Part shown: one piece after another, positions 17,938 to 25,322 of the stretch
Layout of the letters: every line of letters begins with the position of its first letter
How positions within the stretch are numbered: the stretch's first letter is position 1
The notes under the pieces: model-generated
Databases searched by the model: none
Told to the model about the DNA's origin: nothing
What the model saw: the letters and a program-made list of their open reading frames with translations, nothing else
From: an uncultured Bacteroidia bacterium
GTDB taxonomy: Bacteria > Bacteroidota > Bacteroidia > Bacteroidales > UBA932
Assembly: GCA_902790635.1 (NCBI GenBank)
Contig: CADASN010000019.1
Coordinates: 1-47,272, forward strand
Length of the DNA stretch: 47,272 bases
Direction: 5' to 3'
Program-made: the position numbers and the translations under genes

Positions 17938-18894
17938 TTAGTAATACCACGGATGCGCTGCGACGCTGCGGATACCGGAGCCCGGCTCGTCCACGTGGCC
18001 CAGGATACGCCGGACACCGATCGGCTCACGCTCATAGTAGTCGTCCCCGTCCGGGGTGAGCGAGCTGATGCGGATCATCTGCGAGGAGTGGATGATCTTC
18101 TTGTCGCCGTAGTACATGGCCACGTGGGAGACGACCCGGGGCTTTCCGTCCGGATGGAGCGTGCCGTAGAAGAGCAGGTCTCCCGGGAGCATCTTGTCGA
18201 AGTCGTACGGGACCACCTCGCCGGTGTAGATCTGCTCCCGCGCATTTCGCGGAAGCACGATGCCGCACTGGCGATAGACGAACTGAGTGAAACCGCTGCA
18301 GTCGAAATGCTTGACGCTCGCCCCGCCCCACATGTACGGGGTGCCGACAAAGCGGCGCGCCGTGGCGACCAGCGCCTCCCGCGTGGCTTCGCGGGTGCGG
18401 GTCCACTCGTCGAAATCCATCACGTCGAAGGCGCGCGCCCAGCAGGCGCGGCCGGAAGGCAGGAAGACCTGCACCCAGCCCTGCCGGCTCTCCGTCCCCT
18501 TGCGGACCAGATCGCCGAGGGTGAAATCACAGACGCGCTGCGCCGTCGTCGCCGGCTCCTCGAAGAGGTGCGTGTATTCGGTGGAACAGATGTATTTCGG
18601 TGCGGCGATCCAGGCATCCTTGCCCGCTTCGTCCATCAGCGCCAGCGACATCCGGGTGGTCCAGACGTCTTTGTAGTCGGGGGCGTCCACCTGGCGCCAG
18701 TAGCGCTCTGCGCCGTGGAGGCGCACCACCGTACCCATCAGGCACTGGGTCTCATTGCCGGATTCATAATCCGGCTTCAGGCGCATGAAGCAGGAAGAGA
18801 CATTGACCACGCCCCACTCGGGCTCGCCGGGAGCCTGGGCGTTTGCGGCCAGAGCGCACAAGGCGGCAGCCGCCAGCAGAAGGATTCGTTTCAT
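17938..18894 (-). CDS. NlpC/P60 cell-wall peptidase with SH3-like domains
   Basis: A 318-residue exported C40-family endopeptidase, starting at ATG 18894 (MKRILLLAA; signal peptide ending ANAQ). Residues ~25-165 look like two SH3-type wall-binding domains; ~170-300 is the NlpC/P60 domain with Cys199 in FDCSGFTQFVY, His257 in VVSHVAMYYG and His269 in IIHSS. It should cleave gamma-D-Glu-diaminopimelate bonds in peptidoglycan. The start was chosen because it follows the promoter box by 5 bases and gives a proper signal peptide. Probably transcribed with CE15 and the nitroreductase. Confidence 0.88.
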   Translation of the reverse strand: MKRILLLAAAALCALAANAQAPGEPEWGVVNVSSCFMRLKPDYESGNETQCLMGTVVRLHGAERYWRQVDAPDYKDVWTTRMSLALMDEAGKDAWIAAPKYICSTEYTHLFEEPATTAQRVCDFTLGDLVRKGTESRQGWVQVFLPSGRACWARAFDVMDFDEWTRTREATREALVATARRFVGTPYMWGGASVKHFDCSGFTQFVYRQCGIVLPRNAREQIYTGEVVPYDFDKMLPGDLLFYGTLHPDGKPRVVSHVAMYYGDKKIIHSSQMIRISSLTPDGDDYYEREPIGVRRILGHVDEPGSGIRSVAAHPWYY

Positions 18895-18899
18895 ATTGG

Positions 18900-18930
18900 C
18901 AAATATACGAAATATGAGATTCCGGGTCAA
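18900..18930 (-). promoter_or_regulatory. Promoter of the NlpC/P60 gene, with REP-derived -33
   Basis: On the minus strand TTG (18928-18930), 20 bases, then TATATTTG (18900-18907). The TTG belongs to the CTTGACC core of a REP-like repeat. The box ends 5 bases before the ATG, so the transcript is probably leaderless. Confidence 0.5.
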
Positions 18931-18942
18931 GTCCGGAATGAC
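18917..18942. repeat. REP-like palindrome upstream of the NlpC/P60 gene
   Basis: Inverted copy of the unit at 13882-13907 (AGATTCCGGGTCAAGTCCGG, then AATGAC). It lies between the stop of the beta-helix gene (18952) and the promoter box of the NlpC gene, and overlaps the -33 region. Confidence 0.7.
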
Positions 18943-18951
18943 GAACAGCGG

Positions 18952-21507
18952 CTACGGGGTTTCCAGCCGCACGCGGTGAAGCATCACGCAATTGTTGGAA
19001 GCGGCGTTGTAGCGGTAGCCGGGGGTGCCGGAGTTGTAGATGCGCAGGGCGACGCTGCCGGAGCGGTTCTTCGCCAGTGCTCCGGAAGGATCCATCCAGG
19101 AGATATCCAGGCGCTCCGGGAGCTGCTCCTTGACTTGCAGCGGGGTCTTCTCGGAAGCCGTCTCAGCCGTCAGGTGCAGGGTATTGCCCTCCACGGCGAC
19201 GGTCAAGGCACTCTGCGGCATGAAGGTGGCCGCCAGCACGCCTTGCGTGAGGGCCGTTTTCTCCTTTCCCGCAAAGCGGTAGAGCGTCCAGAGCGTGCCG
19301 CTGGTGGTCGCAGGTACGCGCTCGATGCGCACGCCGTAGCCGCTGCGGGTGGCGGGGTCGTATTTGACCAACACGTCCATGTAGCAGCCGCTGCCGCCGA
19401 AGCCCTGCCCCTCCACCTTGCTGGACGAGTAGTCCACGGTCAGCGACATGTCGCCGCAGTTGCCTTCCTGGGCGAATACCATCAGCGGCGGTTCCGCCCC
19501 GCGGATGTAGCTGTTGCACAGGCCCCAGCGGCCGTCGGAGCCATTGGACCCCACGCCCCACTGCCAGGGATCGGGCAGGCCCTCCGGGTTATCGAAGAAC
19601 CAGCGCCCGGTCGTGGCGGGATCCTCGGAGGTGATGAAGACGTTCTTGAAATCCGTCTCCAGCGCCGCCCGGACGACATCCTCGGGACGGACAGCCCGGT
19701 TGCTGTACACGGTCACGGCAGCGGGAGCATCAGGGCTGAAAGCGTATTTCGGGGTGATCACGGCGCGCAGCCAGCAGCCGACGTCGTACTTGCTGAGGGG
19801 GTATTCGCGGAAAGGATCATCCTCGAACAGGCCCTCTGCGTCATTGCGCGAAGTCCCCACGTGAACGCCGTCCGTGCGGCCGGGGCCCGCCTCGCGGTAC
19901 CACTCGACCCGGGAGACATCCCGGAACGCCGGCTTGTCCAGCCGGTAGGACAGCAGGGCGCTGCCGTCCGCGAAACGGATGGACGGGGCGCGCAGTTTCG
20001 GGGCTGCCACGGGCACGGGACGGATGCGCAAGGTGACACCGGCCGGGATGCCGTTGGGCAGGAAGCAGGTCACCGTTGTCTGCACCAGGGCGCCGCTGCG
20101 GTTGGGCTTCGCGTGCAGGGTGAGCGTCCCGGCAGCCGGGTCAGCGGTGCCGTCCAGCAGGGAGGTGTCGTATTCCCAGCGGAGCGAACGCAGATCGACC
20201 GCAGAAGCGGGGACCGGAGCGGCCGTCAGCACGACCGTATTGGCCTCCCCGCTGGCCGCCGAATCGAGTTCCTTGCCCGTGTAGCCCACCAGGAAGCGGT
20301 AGGGCAAATTGGCATACGGCTTCCATTCCGGACGGTATTGGCCCGCCGGATCCCAGCCGTCATCGCCTTTCAGCAGGTTGTAGACATTGTATTCGTCACC
20401 GACCTTGAAGGCCTTGAGGGCCTCGCCGTCGTATTCGACAGACAGTTGCGGGGCGGCTTCGCTGATCACGAGCGGACGCCGCGCGGGACCGATCGTATTG
20501 TTATGGACCGCGTAGCGGGCGTCCTCGCGGACATGGTTCTCCCACTCGACCGAAGCGATGCGGCCGAGGAACTGGCAGTCGATCACGGCATAGATGGCCG
20601 ATGCCTGCGCACCGTTGCCGGGAGAAGCATTCTTCGCCAGGGAGAGGAACGTCTCCGTCATGGCGGGCATACCGATCAGCTTGCAGCCCAGCAGGACATT
20701 GATGCCGCCGGCCTGGGCGCCGCTCCAGGTGGGATGGTTGCCGAAATGGTGGAAGGTGCAGCCCTCATAGACATTGATCCCGCCGCCGAAGATGGAATCG
20801 TCGGTGCACTGGAAGAAGCAGTCCTTGAAGTAGGCCCGCTTCGGCGAGAAGCCGGCCATCATGTTGAGGAAGCCGACGAAGCGGACGTTGCGGAACTCCA
20901 TCCGGTCGATGTCGCGCGAAGCGCCCTGGAGCACCTCGGCGTGGTTCTTCGAGTCGATGCGCTTGGAGATGTTCTGCGCCGGATCGGGCAGATAGACAAG
21001 GTCTTCCTGCGCGTAGTTGGCGATGGTGATGTTTTCCGCGCGGAAGCCGGTGGACACCGCCAGGGTGTACCAGCTGCCGCCGGCGCCCAGGCCCTTCGCG
21101 CCTCCCTCGCCACGGTTGCCGGCGATGCGCACGTCCTCCGGATCGCCGGACAGGCCGATAAAGGAAATATTGTCGCCAAGAAGGGTCAGGCCCACGTTGG
21201 GCGGGGCGATCACGAAGCCGCTGTCGTCAAAGGGAAAGCCCTGGCGATAGGTCTCGTCGGTCCAGTACACGCCGGGAGCGATATAGACGGTCGTTCCGGC
21301 GGGCAGGGTCAGCGTGCGCCGGTCGGCGGACAGTTCGCCCAGTGTCTGGAGCGTCGCGGCGACATAGGGACTCGCAAGCTCCTCCGGCGTGGCATAGGCG
21401 TTGAGCAGGAGGTGCGTCTCGTCCAACTTGAGTTGGCTGTAATCCTGCGCGGAACAGAGGGCGCCGGGCAGCAGTGCCGCAAGGGCAAGGAAGAATCTGG
21501 CTTTCAT
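18952..21507 (-). CDS. Secreted right-handed beta-helix (pectin lyase-fold) protein
   Basis: 851 residues from ATG 21507 (MKARFFLALAALLPG, signal peptide ending LCSAQ). Residues ~45-400 form a pectinesterase/pectate-lyase-like beta-helix (TVYIAPGVYWTDETY at the start, then short repeated strands such as MEFRNVRFVGF and AYFKDCFFQC). ~400-620 look like Ig-like domains, and ~640-851 resemble a concanavalin/LamG-type C-terminal domain (WFFDNPEGLPDPWQW ... VALRIYNSG). Likely acts on a plant polysaccharide such as pectin, but I cannot identify catalytic residues or family, so esterase versus lyase is open. Shares a symmetric divergent promoter with the L,D-transpeptidase gene. Confidence 0.75.
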   Translation of the reverse strand: MKARFFLALAALLPGALCSAQDYSQLKLDETHLLLNAYATPEELASPYVAATLQTLGELSADRRTLTLPAGTTVYIAPGVYWTDETYRQGFPFDDSGFVIAPPNVGLTLLGDNISFIGLSGDPEDVRIAGNRGEGGAKGLGAGGSWYTLAVSTGFRAENITIANYAQEDLVYLPDPAQNISKRIDSKNHAEVLQGASRDIDRMEFRNVRFVGFLNMMAGFSPKRAYFKDCFFQCTDDSIFGGGINVYEGCTFHHFGNHPTWSGAQAGGINVLLGCKLIGMPAMTETFLSLAKNASPGNGAQASAIYAVIDCQFLGRIASVEWENHVREDARYAVHNNTIGPARRPLVISEAAPQLSVEYDGEALKAFKVGDEYNVYNLLKGDDGWDPAGQYRPEWKPYANLPYRFLVGYTGKELDSAASGEANTVVLTAAPVPASAVDLRSLRWEYDTSLLDGTADPAAGTLTLHAKPNRSGALVQTTVTCFLPNGIPAGVTLRIRPVPVAAPKLRAPSIRFADGSALLSYRLDKPAFRDVSRVEWYREAGPGRTDGVHVGTSRNDAEGLFEDDPFREYPLSKYDVGCWLRAVITPKYAFSPDAPAAVTVYSNRAVRPEDVVRAALETDFKNVFITSEDPATTGRWFFDNPEGLPDPWQWGVGSNGSDGRWGLCNSYIRGAEPPLMVFAQEGNCGDMSLTVDYSSSKVEGQGFGGSGCYMDVLVKYDPATRSGYGVRIERVPATTSGTLWTLYRFAGKEKTALTQGVLAATFMPQSALTVAVEGNTLHLTAETASEKTPLQVKEQLPERLDISWMDPSGALAKNRSGSVALRIYNSGTPGYRYNAASNNCVMLHRVRLETP

Positions 21508-21531
21508 GATCGGTGGAATTGGTTTCTTCCC

Positions 21532-21587
21532 GAAAGATAGCAACAGTTCCGCGCTTTTGCAAACGGGCAAGTTTTTTGCTATCTTCG
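21532..21587. promoter_or_regulatory. Symmetric back-to-back divergent promoters
   Basis: The palindrome TTTGCAAA (21556-21563) supplies both -33 elements. Rightward: TTTG 21556-21559, 20 bases, TATCTTCG 21580-21587. Leftward: TTTG 21560-21563, 20 bases, TATCTTTC 21532-21539. The two promoters are exact mirror images around 21559/21560 and drive the L,D-transpeptidase and beta-helix genes. Confidence 0.7.
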
Positions 21588-21595
21588 CCCTTGTT

Positions 21596-22108
21596 ATGAG
21601 AAAACTGATTCTTTTCCTCCTCGCGCTGCTGCCGGCACTGACCGCCGGGGCGCAGGGCCGTTTCGCGAAATATGCCGCCCAGGCCGGAGACGCTCCGTTC
21701 GTGCTGATCGACAAGCAGGCTTTCAAACTGTGGCTCGTGGACGCCCAGGGCTCGCCGATCAAGGAATACGGCATCTCCTGCGCCGTCAACTACGGGCCCA
21801 AGAAGGTCCGCGGCGACCACAAGACCCCCGAAGGCACCTTCAAGATCAACCAGCTCCTCAACGCCAAGGGTCTCACGCATGACTTCAAGGATGGCAAAGG
21901 CCCCATCAAGGACGCCTATGGTCCCTGGTTCCTGCGCCTGGACGTACCGGGCTTCTGGGACATCGGCATCCATGGCACCCCTTTCCCCGAGAGTATCGGG
22001 ACCCGCGCGACGGAAGGCTGCATCCGCCTGCGCAACGAGGACATCCTCGACCTGAAAGCGCAGGTCAAAGTCGGCACGGTGGTCATCATCCTGCCGGATC
22101 CGGTATAA
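21596..22108 (+). CDS. L,D-transpeptidase (YkuD domain)
   Basis: 170 residues from ATG 21596 (signal peptide ending TAGAQ). The YkuD catalytic segment is IGIHGTPFPE followed by RATEGCIRL: His126 and nucleophile Cys142, with Glu where some members have His before GC. It should form 3-3 peptidoglycan cross-links or attach proteins to peptidoglycan. The -7 box is 8 bases upstream. The secreted zinc-ribbon gene follows by 25 bp, probably in the same transcript. Confidence 0.88.
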   Translation: MRKLILFLLALLPALTAGAQGRFAKYAAQAGDAPFVLIDKQAFKLWLVDAQGSPIKEYGISCAVNYGPKKVRGDHKTPEGTFKINQLLNAKGLTHDFKDGKGPIKDAYGPWFLRLDVPGFWDIGIHGTPFPESIGTRATEGCIRLRNEDILDLKAQVKVGTVVIILPDPV

Positions 22109-22133
22109 CACTTGACAATTAACCCGATACGAT

Positions 22134-23261
22134 ATGAAAAAGTTTGTCTTTCTGCTGGTGGCCCTGCTGCTGGGCGCCGGGGCGGCTTCCGCCCAGAGCA
22201 ATCTGTTGAACGACCTGAAGCGCCAGGCGAGCAATGCCGTCCGGAGCGAGGTCAACAAAGCGAAAAACAACGCGCAGCGCAATGTCCGCAATGCCGCGAC
22301 GAACGCCGTCAAGGGCGCGGTAAACAACGCCAAGAACGGAGCTTATTCCAACAATAACCGCACGAACCAGCAACTGACCGACGGGCATGTGCATGCGGAG
22401 GCCGAAGGCTGGACCTGCCCCGAATGCGGCCATGCCGGCAACGATGGCAAGTTCTGCAGCAACTGCGGCGCGAAGCGTCCGGCGGAAGAAGTCAAAACCT
22501 CCAACGGAAAGAGCGTCTGGACCTGCCCTACCTGCGGAAAGGCTGACAACGAAGGCAGTTTCTGTGCGAACTGCGGGACTGACAGGCCCGACGGGAAGGT
22601 GCATCAGGAAGAGAAGGAAGCCACCGGTGAATCCGTAGACGAGGAAGTTTTCGTCCCGGGCAAGACCGTGATTTTCGAAGACACGCTCAGCGGGGAGAAG
22701 CTCAATGATGATCCCTCGAAATGGGAGCTTATGGGAGCCTCGCTGTCCAATTGCTACATCACCAAAAAGGCCGGCGATATGGCCATCCTGATCGACGGCT
22801 TCCACAGCGACATGAAGCCCAAAATGAAGAAGGACAACTACCTGCCTGCCGCCTTCACCGTGGAGATGGATATCTGGTACGAGGACAAGGTCGAGAACGC
22901 CCTGTCCCATTCGCTGGAGTTGAATTTTGCCTCCGAAGACGTGCTCGAGGAGTTCTCCGCCATCTTCCGCTTCTGCGCTGACGGAGAGGAGGCTGGCTCC
23001 GCCGCGATCCGCTATTACGGAAAATTCTCGACGGGCGACAAGATGATCGAAGACAAGGACCGGGTCCGGAGCCTCCTCAAGCCCGGTGCGTGGAACCGCG
23101 CAGCCGTCTCCTTCGACCATGGCACGGTGGTGCTCTATGTCAACGGCAAGTCCATCCTGAAAGTCACGGAGCAGAAGCAGCCGACCTATATCCGGGTCGA
23201 TGCCATCGCCACCGGCAGGGACAGCTTCACCTTCAAGAATTTCCGCATCGCCGCGAAATAA
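22134..23261 (+). CDS. Secreted double zinc-ribbon protein with LamG-like C-terminus
   Basis: A 375-residue protein with signal peptide (ending AASAQ). Residues 22-80 are an Asn/Ala/Lys-rich helix. Two zinc ribbons follow: Cys95/98/108/111 (CPECG...CSNCG) and Cys131/134/144/147 (CPTCG...CANCG). Residues ~175-375 form a beta-rich domain like a laminin-G/concanavalin fold (IFEDTLSGEKLNDDPSKWEL at the start, KNFRIAAK at the end). Zinc ribbons are usually cytoplasmic, so an exported pair is uncommon. Function unknown; possibly envelope binding. A strong terminator follows. Confidence 0.8.
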   Translation: MKKFVFLLVALLLGAGAASAQSNLLNDLKRQASNAVRSEVNKAKNNAQRNVRNAATNAVKGAVNNAKNGAYSNNNRTNQQLTDGHVHAEAEGWTCPECGHAGNDGKFCSNCGAKRPAEEVKTSNGKSVWTCPTCGKADNEGSFCANCGTDRPDGKVHQEEKEATGESVDEEVFVPGKTVIFEDTLSGEKLNDDPSKWELMGASLSNCYITKKAGDMAILIDGFHSDMKPKMKKDNYLPAAFTVEMDIWYEDKVENALSHSLELNFASEDVLEEFSAIFRFCADGEEAGSAAIRYYGKFSTGDKMIEDKDRVRSLLKPGAWNRAAVSFDHGTVVLYVNGKSILKVTEQKQPTYIRVDAIATGRDSFTFKNFRIAAK

Positions 23262-23281
23262 GACCGTTTCCCACGGAATGA

Positions 23282-23321
23282 CAACAAGCAAATCCTCCCG
23301 GGGTTTGCTTGTTGATTTTTT
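23282..23321 (+). terminator. Intrinsic terminator after the zinc-ribbon gene
   Basis: CAACAAGCAAA (23282-23292) pairs perfectly with TTTGCTTGTTG (23304-23314) and is followed by ATTTTTT. It is 20 bases past the stop codon and separates this operon from the sigma-factor operon. The remaining gap to 23384 shows no consensus promoter. Confidence 0.88.
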
Positions 23322-23383
23322 CAAAAAGCCGCTTAACAAATCCGCCCCTTCGCCGTCTTGTTATCGAATCAATTGTGAAAAAG

Positions 23384-23890
23384 ATGAAAAAACTCCTCAT
23401 CCTGCTCTTCCTCCTGCTGCCCCTGGCGGCTGGTGCCAAAACGACGGGCAAGACCATCCGCAAGGCCGACCTGACCTCCATCATATCCGAATTCCGCCGT
23501 TACGACGGCGTGGAGGTGGTCAATCTCGGACGTCTCGGCACGGCGGCGGTCAAGGCCGTGGCGCGTACGGCAGCCCGCAAGGATCCCGAGATGCGAGAAG
23601 CGCTGGACCTGGTGCGCGGCGTGCGCAAACTCACCGTCCTGGAATACGGCGACTCCGCCTCCGACGTGAAAGAACGCCTGAACAACCGCCTGCGCGCGGC
23701 CCTGCAGGGCAGCGACCTGCTGATGGAAGCCAAGGACGGCAACAGCGCGATGCGCATTTATGGCGTCGTGGATGACGCGACGGGAGACGTGAGCAATTTC
23801 GTGCTCCACGCCCCCAACGACGGAGCCTTGATCTTCGTCTCCGGGACCCTGTCCGCGGACATGCTCGGCAAAATGATGTCCGATGACTAG
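23384..23890 (+). CDS. DUF4252-family exported protein, first copy
   Basis: 168 residues from ATG 23384 (MKKLLILLFLLLPLAAGA, signal peptide). The pattern matches DUF4252: an N-terminal ISEFRRYDGVEVVNLGR strand-helix, a central VRKLTVLEYGD, then DLLMEAKDGNSAMRIYGVVDD and a hydrophobic ending LIFVSGTLSADMLGKMM. It shares the DLLMEAKD/ELLMEVKD pattern with the protein at 24751. The function of this envelope family is unknown. It overlaps the sigma-factor gene by 8 bp, so it is the first gene of a tight four-gene operon. Confidence 0.78.
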   Translation: MKKLLILLFLLLPLAAGAKTTGKTIRKADLTSIISEFRRYDGVEVVNLGRLGTAAVKAVARTAARKDPEMREALDLVRGVRKLTVLEYGDSASDVKERLNNRLRAALQGSDLLMEAKDGNSAMRIYGVVDDATGDVSNFVLHAPNDGALIFVSGTLSADMLGKMMSDD

Positions 23891-24362
23891 CGAACGCTTC
23901 CAGCAGGAGTACCTTGCGCTCGCCGACAGCCTCTGGCAGGTGGCCTGGTACATCCTCGAAGATGCAGCCGAGGCAGAAGACGCCGTGCAGGAGCTTTTCC
24001 TGCGGCTCTGGCGCGGAAAGGATGCCCTGGACGGCATCCGGAGCCCCAAGGGCTACGCCATCCGGGTCCTCCGCAACCTTTGTCTGGACCGCATCCGGCA
24101 GAGCCGGAAAATGCTTCCCGCGGAGGATCTGCCCGAGGCCGCCCAGCCGGCCCGGCAGGACGACGCGGTGGACGAGCGGGAGCGGCTGGCCAAGGTGCTC
24201 GACGCAATCAAGTCCCTGCCGGAGCGGCAGCGGGAAGTGCTCACCCTCCGGACCCTGGACGGGCTCTCCTACGAGGAGATCGCCAAACAGACCGGCATCA
24301 ATTACCTCACCCTGCGCGTGCTGCTCTCGCAAGCCCGCAACAAATTGAAACGCATGATATGA
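23883..24362 (+). CDS. ECF RNA polymerase sigma factor
   Basis: A 159-residue sigma-70 family protein with only regions 2 and 4. Region 2 spans ~10-75 (DAAEAEDAVQELFLRLW, PKGYAIRVLRNLCLD) and region 4 ~100-155 (LPERQREVLTLRTLDGLSYEEIA, then VLLSQARNKLKRM). It redirects RNA polymerase in response to an envelope signal. It overlaps DUF4252 by 8 bp upstream and the membrane partner by 4 bp downstream, which points to control by that partner. Confidence 0.9.
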   Translation: MTSERFQQEYLALADSLWQVAWYILEDAAEAEDAVQELFLRLWRGKDALDGIRSPKGYAIRVLRNLCLDRIRQSRKMLPAEDLPEAAQPARQDDAVDERERLAKVLDAIKSLPERQREVLTLRTLDGLSYEEIAKQTGINYLTLRVLLSQARNKLKRMI

Positions 24363-24754
24363 AGACCCTCGAAGACATCGAAAACCTTTCCCTGGAAGAA
24401 CTGGAGCAGCAAGCCGCCCGGACGGCACCTCCTGCTCCGGAAGGCCTGCAGAAGCGCCTCCGCATGGCGCTCGCCGCGGACGGCGCCCTCCGGGATGCTG
24501 ACGCGCGGAAGCGCCGCCCCCGCTGGGTTCCCTACGCCTCGCTGGCAGCCGCCGCTGCCGCCGCGACGCTGGTCCTGACACTTCCGCAGCGCGGGCTCCG
24601 TGACACCTTCGACGACCCCTATCTGGCTTATGCCGAGGTCGAAAAGGCCTTCCAAACCATCTCCGACAAAATGTCCACCGGCGTCGAACTGGCCCGTGAA
24701 GCCGGGCAGAGCGCCGAACTCCCTCAATATGTACTTAACAAGATCCAGAAATGA
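24359..24754 (+). CDS. Single-pass membrane protein, probable anti-sigma factor
   Basis: 131 residues from ATG 24359, overlapping the sigma stop by ATGA. An acidic N-terminal cytoplasmic part (MKTLEDIENLSLEELEQQAA) is followed by one membrane span at ~61-78 (VPYASLAAAAAAATLVLTLP) and a ~50-residue periplasmic tail. No canonical zinc-anti-sigma motif (HxxxCxxC) is visible. The position directly after an ECF sigma gene and the topology suggest anti-sigma function (inference). Confidence 0.65.
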   Translation: MKTLEDIENLSLEELEQQAARTAPPAPEGLQKRLRMALAADGALRDADARKRRPRWVPYASLAAAAAAATLVLTLPQRGLRDTFDDPYLAYAEVEKAFQTISDKMSTGVELAREAGQSAELPQYVLNKIQK

Positions 24755-25239
24755 AACGCATAACCCTCCTGCTTGCAGCCCTGATGCTGCTCTGCCTGTC
24801 CGCCCATGCCCAGGACGGCAAGTCCATCTACCAGAAATACTCCGACGCCGAGGATGTCAGCGCCGTCTATATCTCCCCGGCCATGTTCCGCCTCATCGGC
24901 AAGATCCCCGACCTGGAGACCGGTGACAACAAGGTCAACCTGACCCCCGTCATCCGCTCCCTGACCGGCATGTACATCATCAACAGCGAAAACGCTTCCA
25001 TCAACGACCAGCTCCGCAACGAAGCCGAGCGTTTCATCAAGGCAGGCAAATACGAACTGCTGATGGAGGTCAAAGACCATGGGGAGGCGGTCCGGATGTA
25101 CACCGTCGGCTCCGAGAAGCTCATCAACGGCTTCGTGATGCTCGCCGCCGAACCGAACGAAGTCACCTTCATCTGCCTGGACGGCCAGATGGGCCGCGAC
25201 CAGTTCGAGAAGCTGGTGGCCGAGCAGATGGCACAATAG
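24751..25239 (+). CDS. DUF4252-family exported protein, second copy
   Basis: A 162-residue protein with signal peptide (ending LSAHAQ), then VYISPAMFRLIGKIPD, SLTGMYIINSEN, YELLMEVKDHGEAVRMYTVG and VTFICLDGQMG, the same layout as the DUF4252 protein at 23384. Function unknown. It overlaps the preceding membrane-protein gene by 4 bp and ends the operon, 22 bp before a terminator. Confidence 0.78.
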   Translation: MKRITLLLAALMLLCLSAHAQDGKSIYQKYSDAEDVSAVYISPAMFRLIGKIPDLETGDNKVNLTPVIRSLTGMYIINSENASINDQLRNEAERFIKAGKYELLMEVKDHGEAVRMYTVGSEKLINGFVMLAAEPNEVTFICLDGQMGRDQFEKLVAEQMAQ

Positions 25240-25261
25240 AATCCCTTTCCTCCCTTTTATG

Positions 25262-25289
25262 ATCTGCGGCCCCGGGGTCGCAGATTTTT
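25262..25289 (+). terminator. Intrinsic terminator of the sigma/DUF4252 operon
   Basis: ATCTGCG (25262-25268) pairs with CGCAGAT (25279-25285), with additional G/C pairing in the CCCCGGGG between, followed by TTTT. It lies 22 bases past the last DUF4252 stop. Confidence 0.85.
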
Positions 25290-25322
25290 GTTATATTTAC
25301 ACGCTAAAACAAGATAACTGAT

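Noticed and set aside
17953-21540. 1195-codon open frame on the plus strand
   Set aside because: It is antisense to the NlpC/P60 and beta-helix genes. High-GC codon use leaves the opposite frame free of stops; the product is His/Arg/Asp/Gly-rich with no domains.
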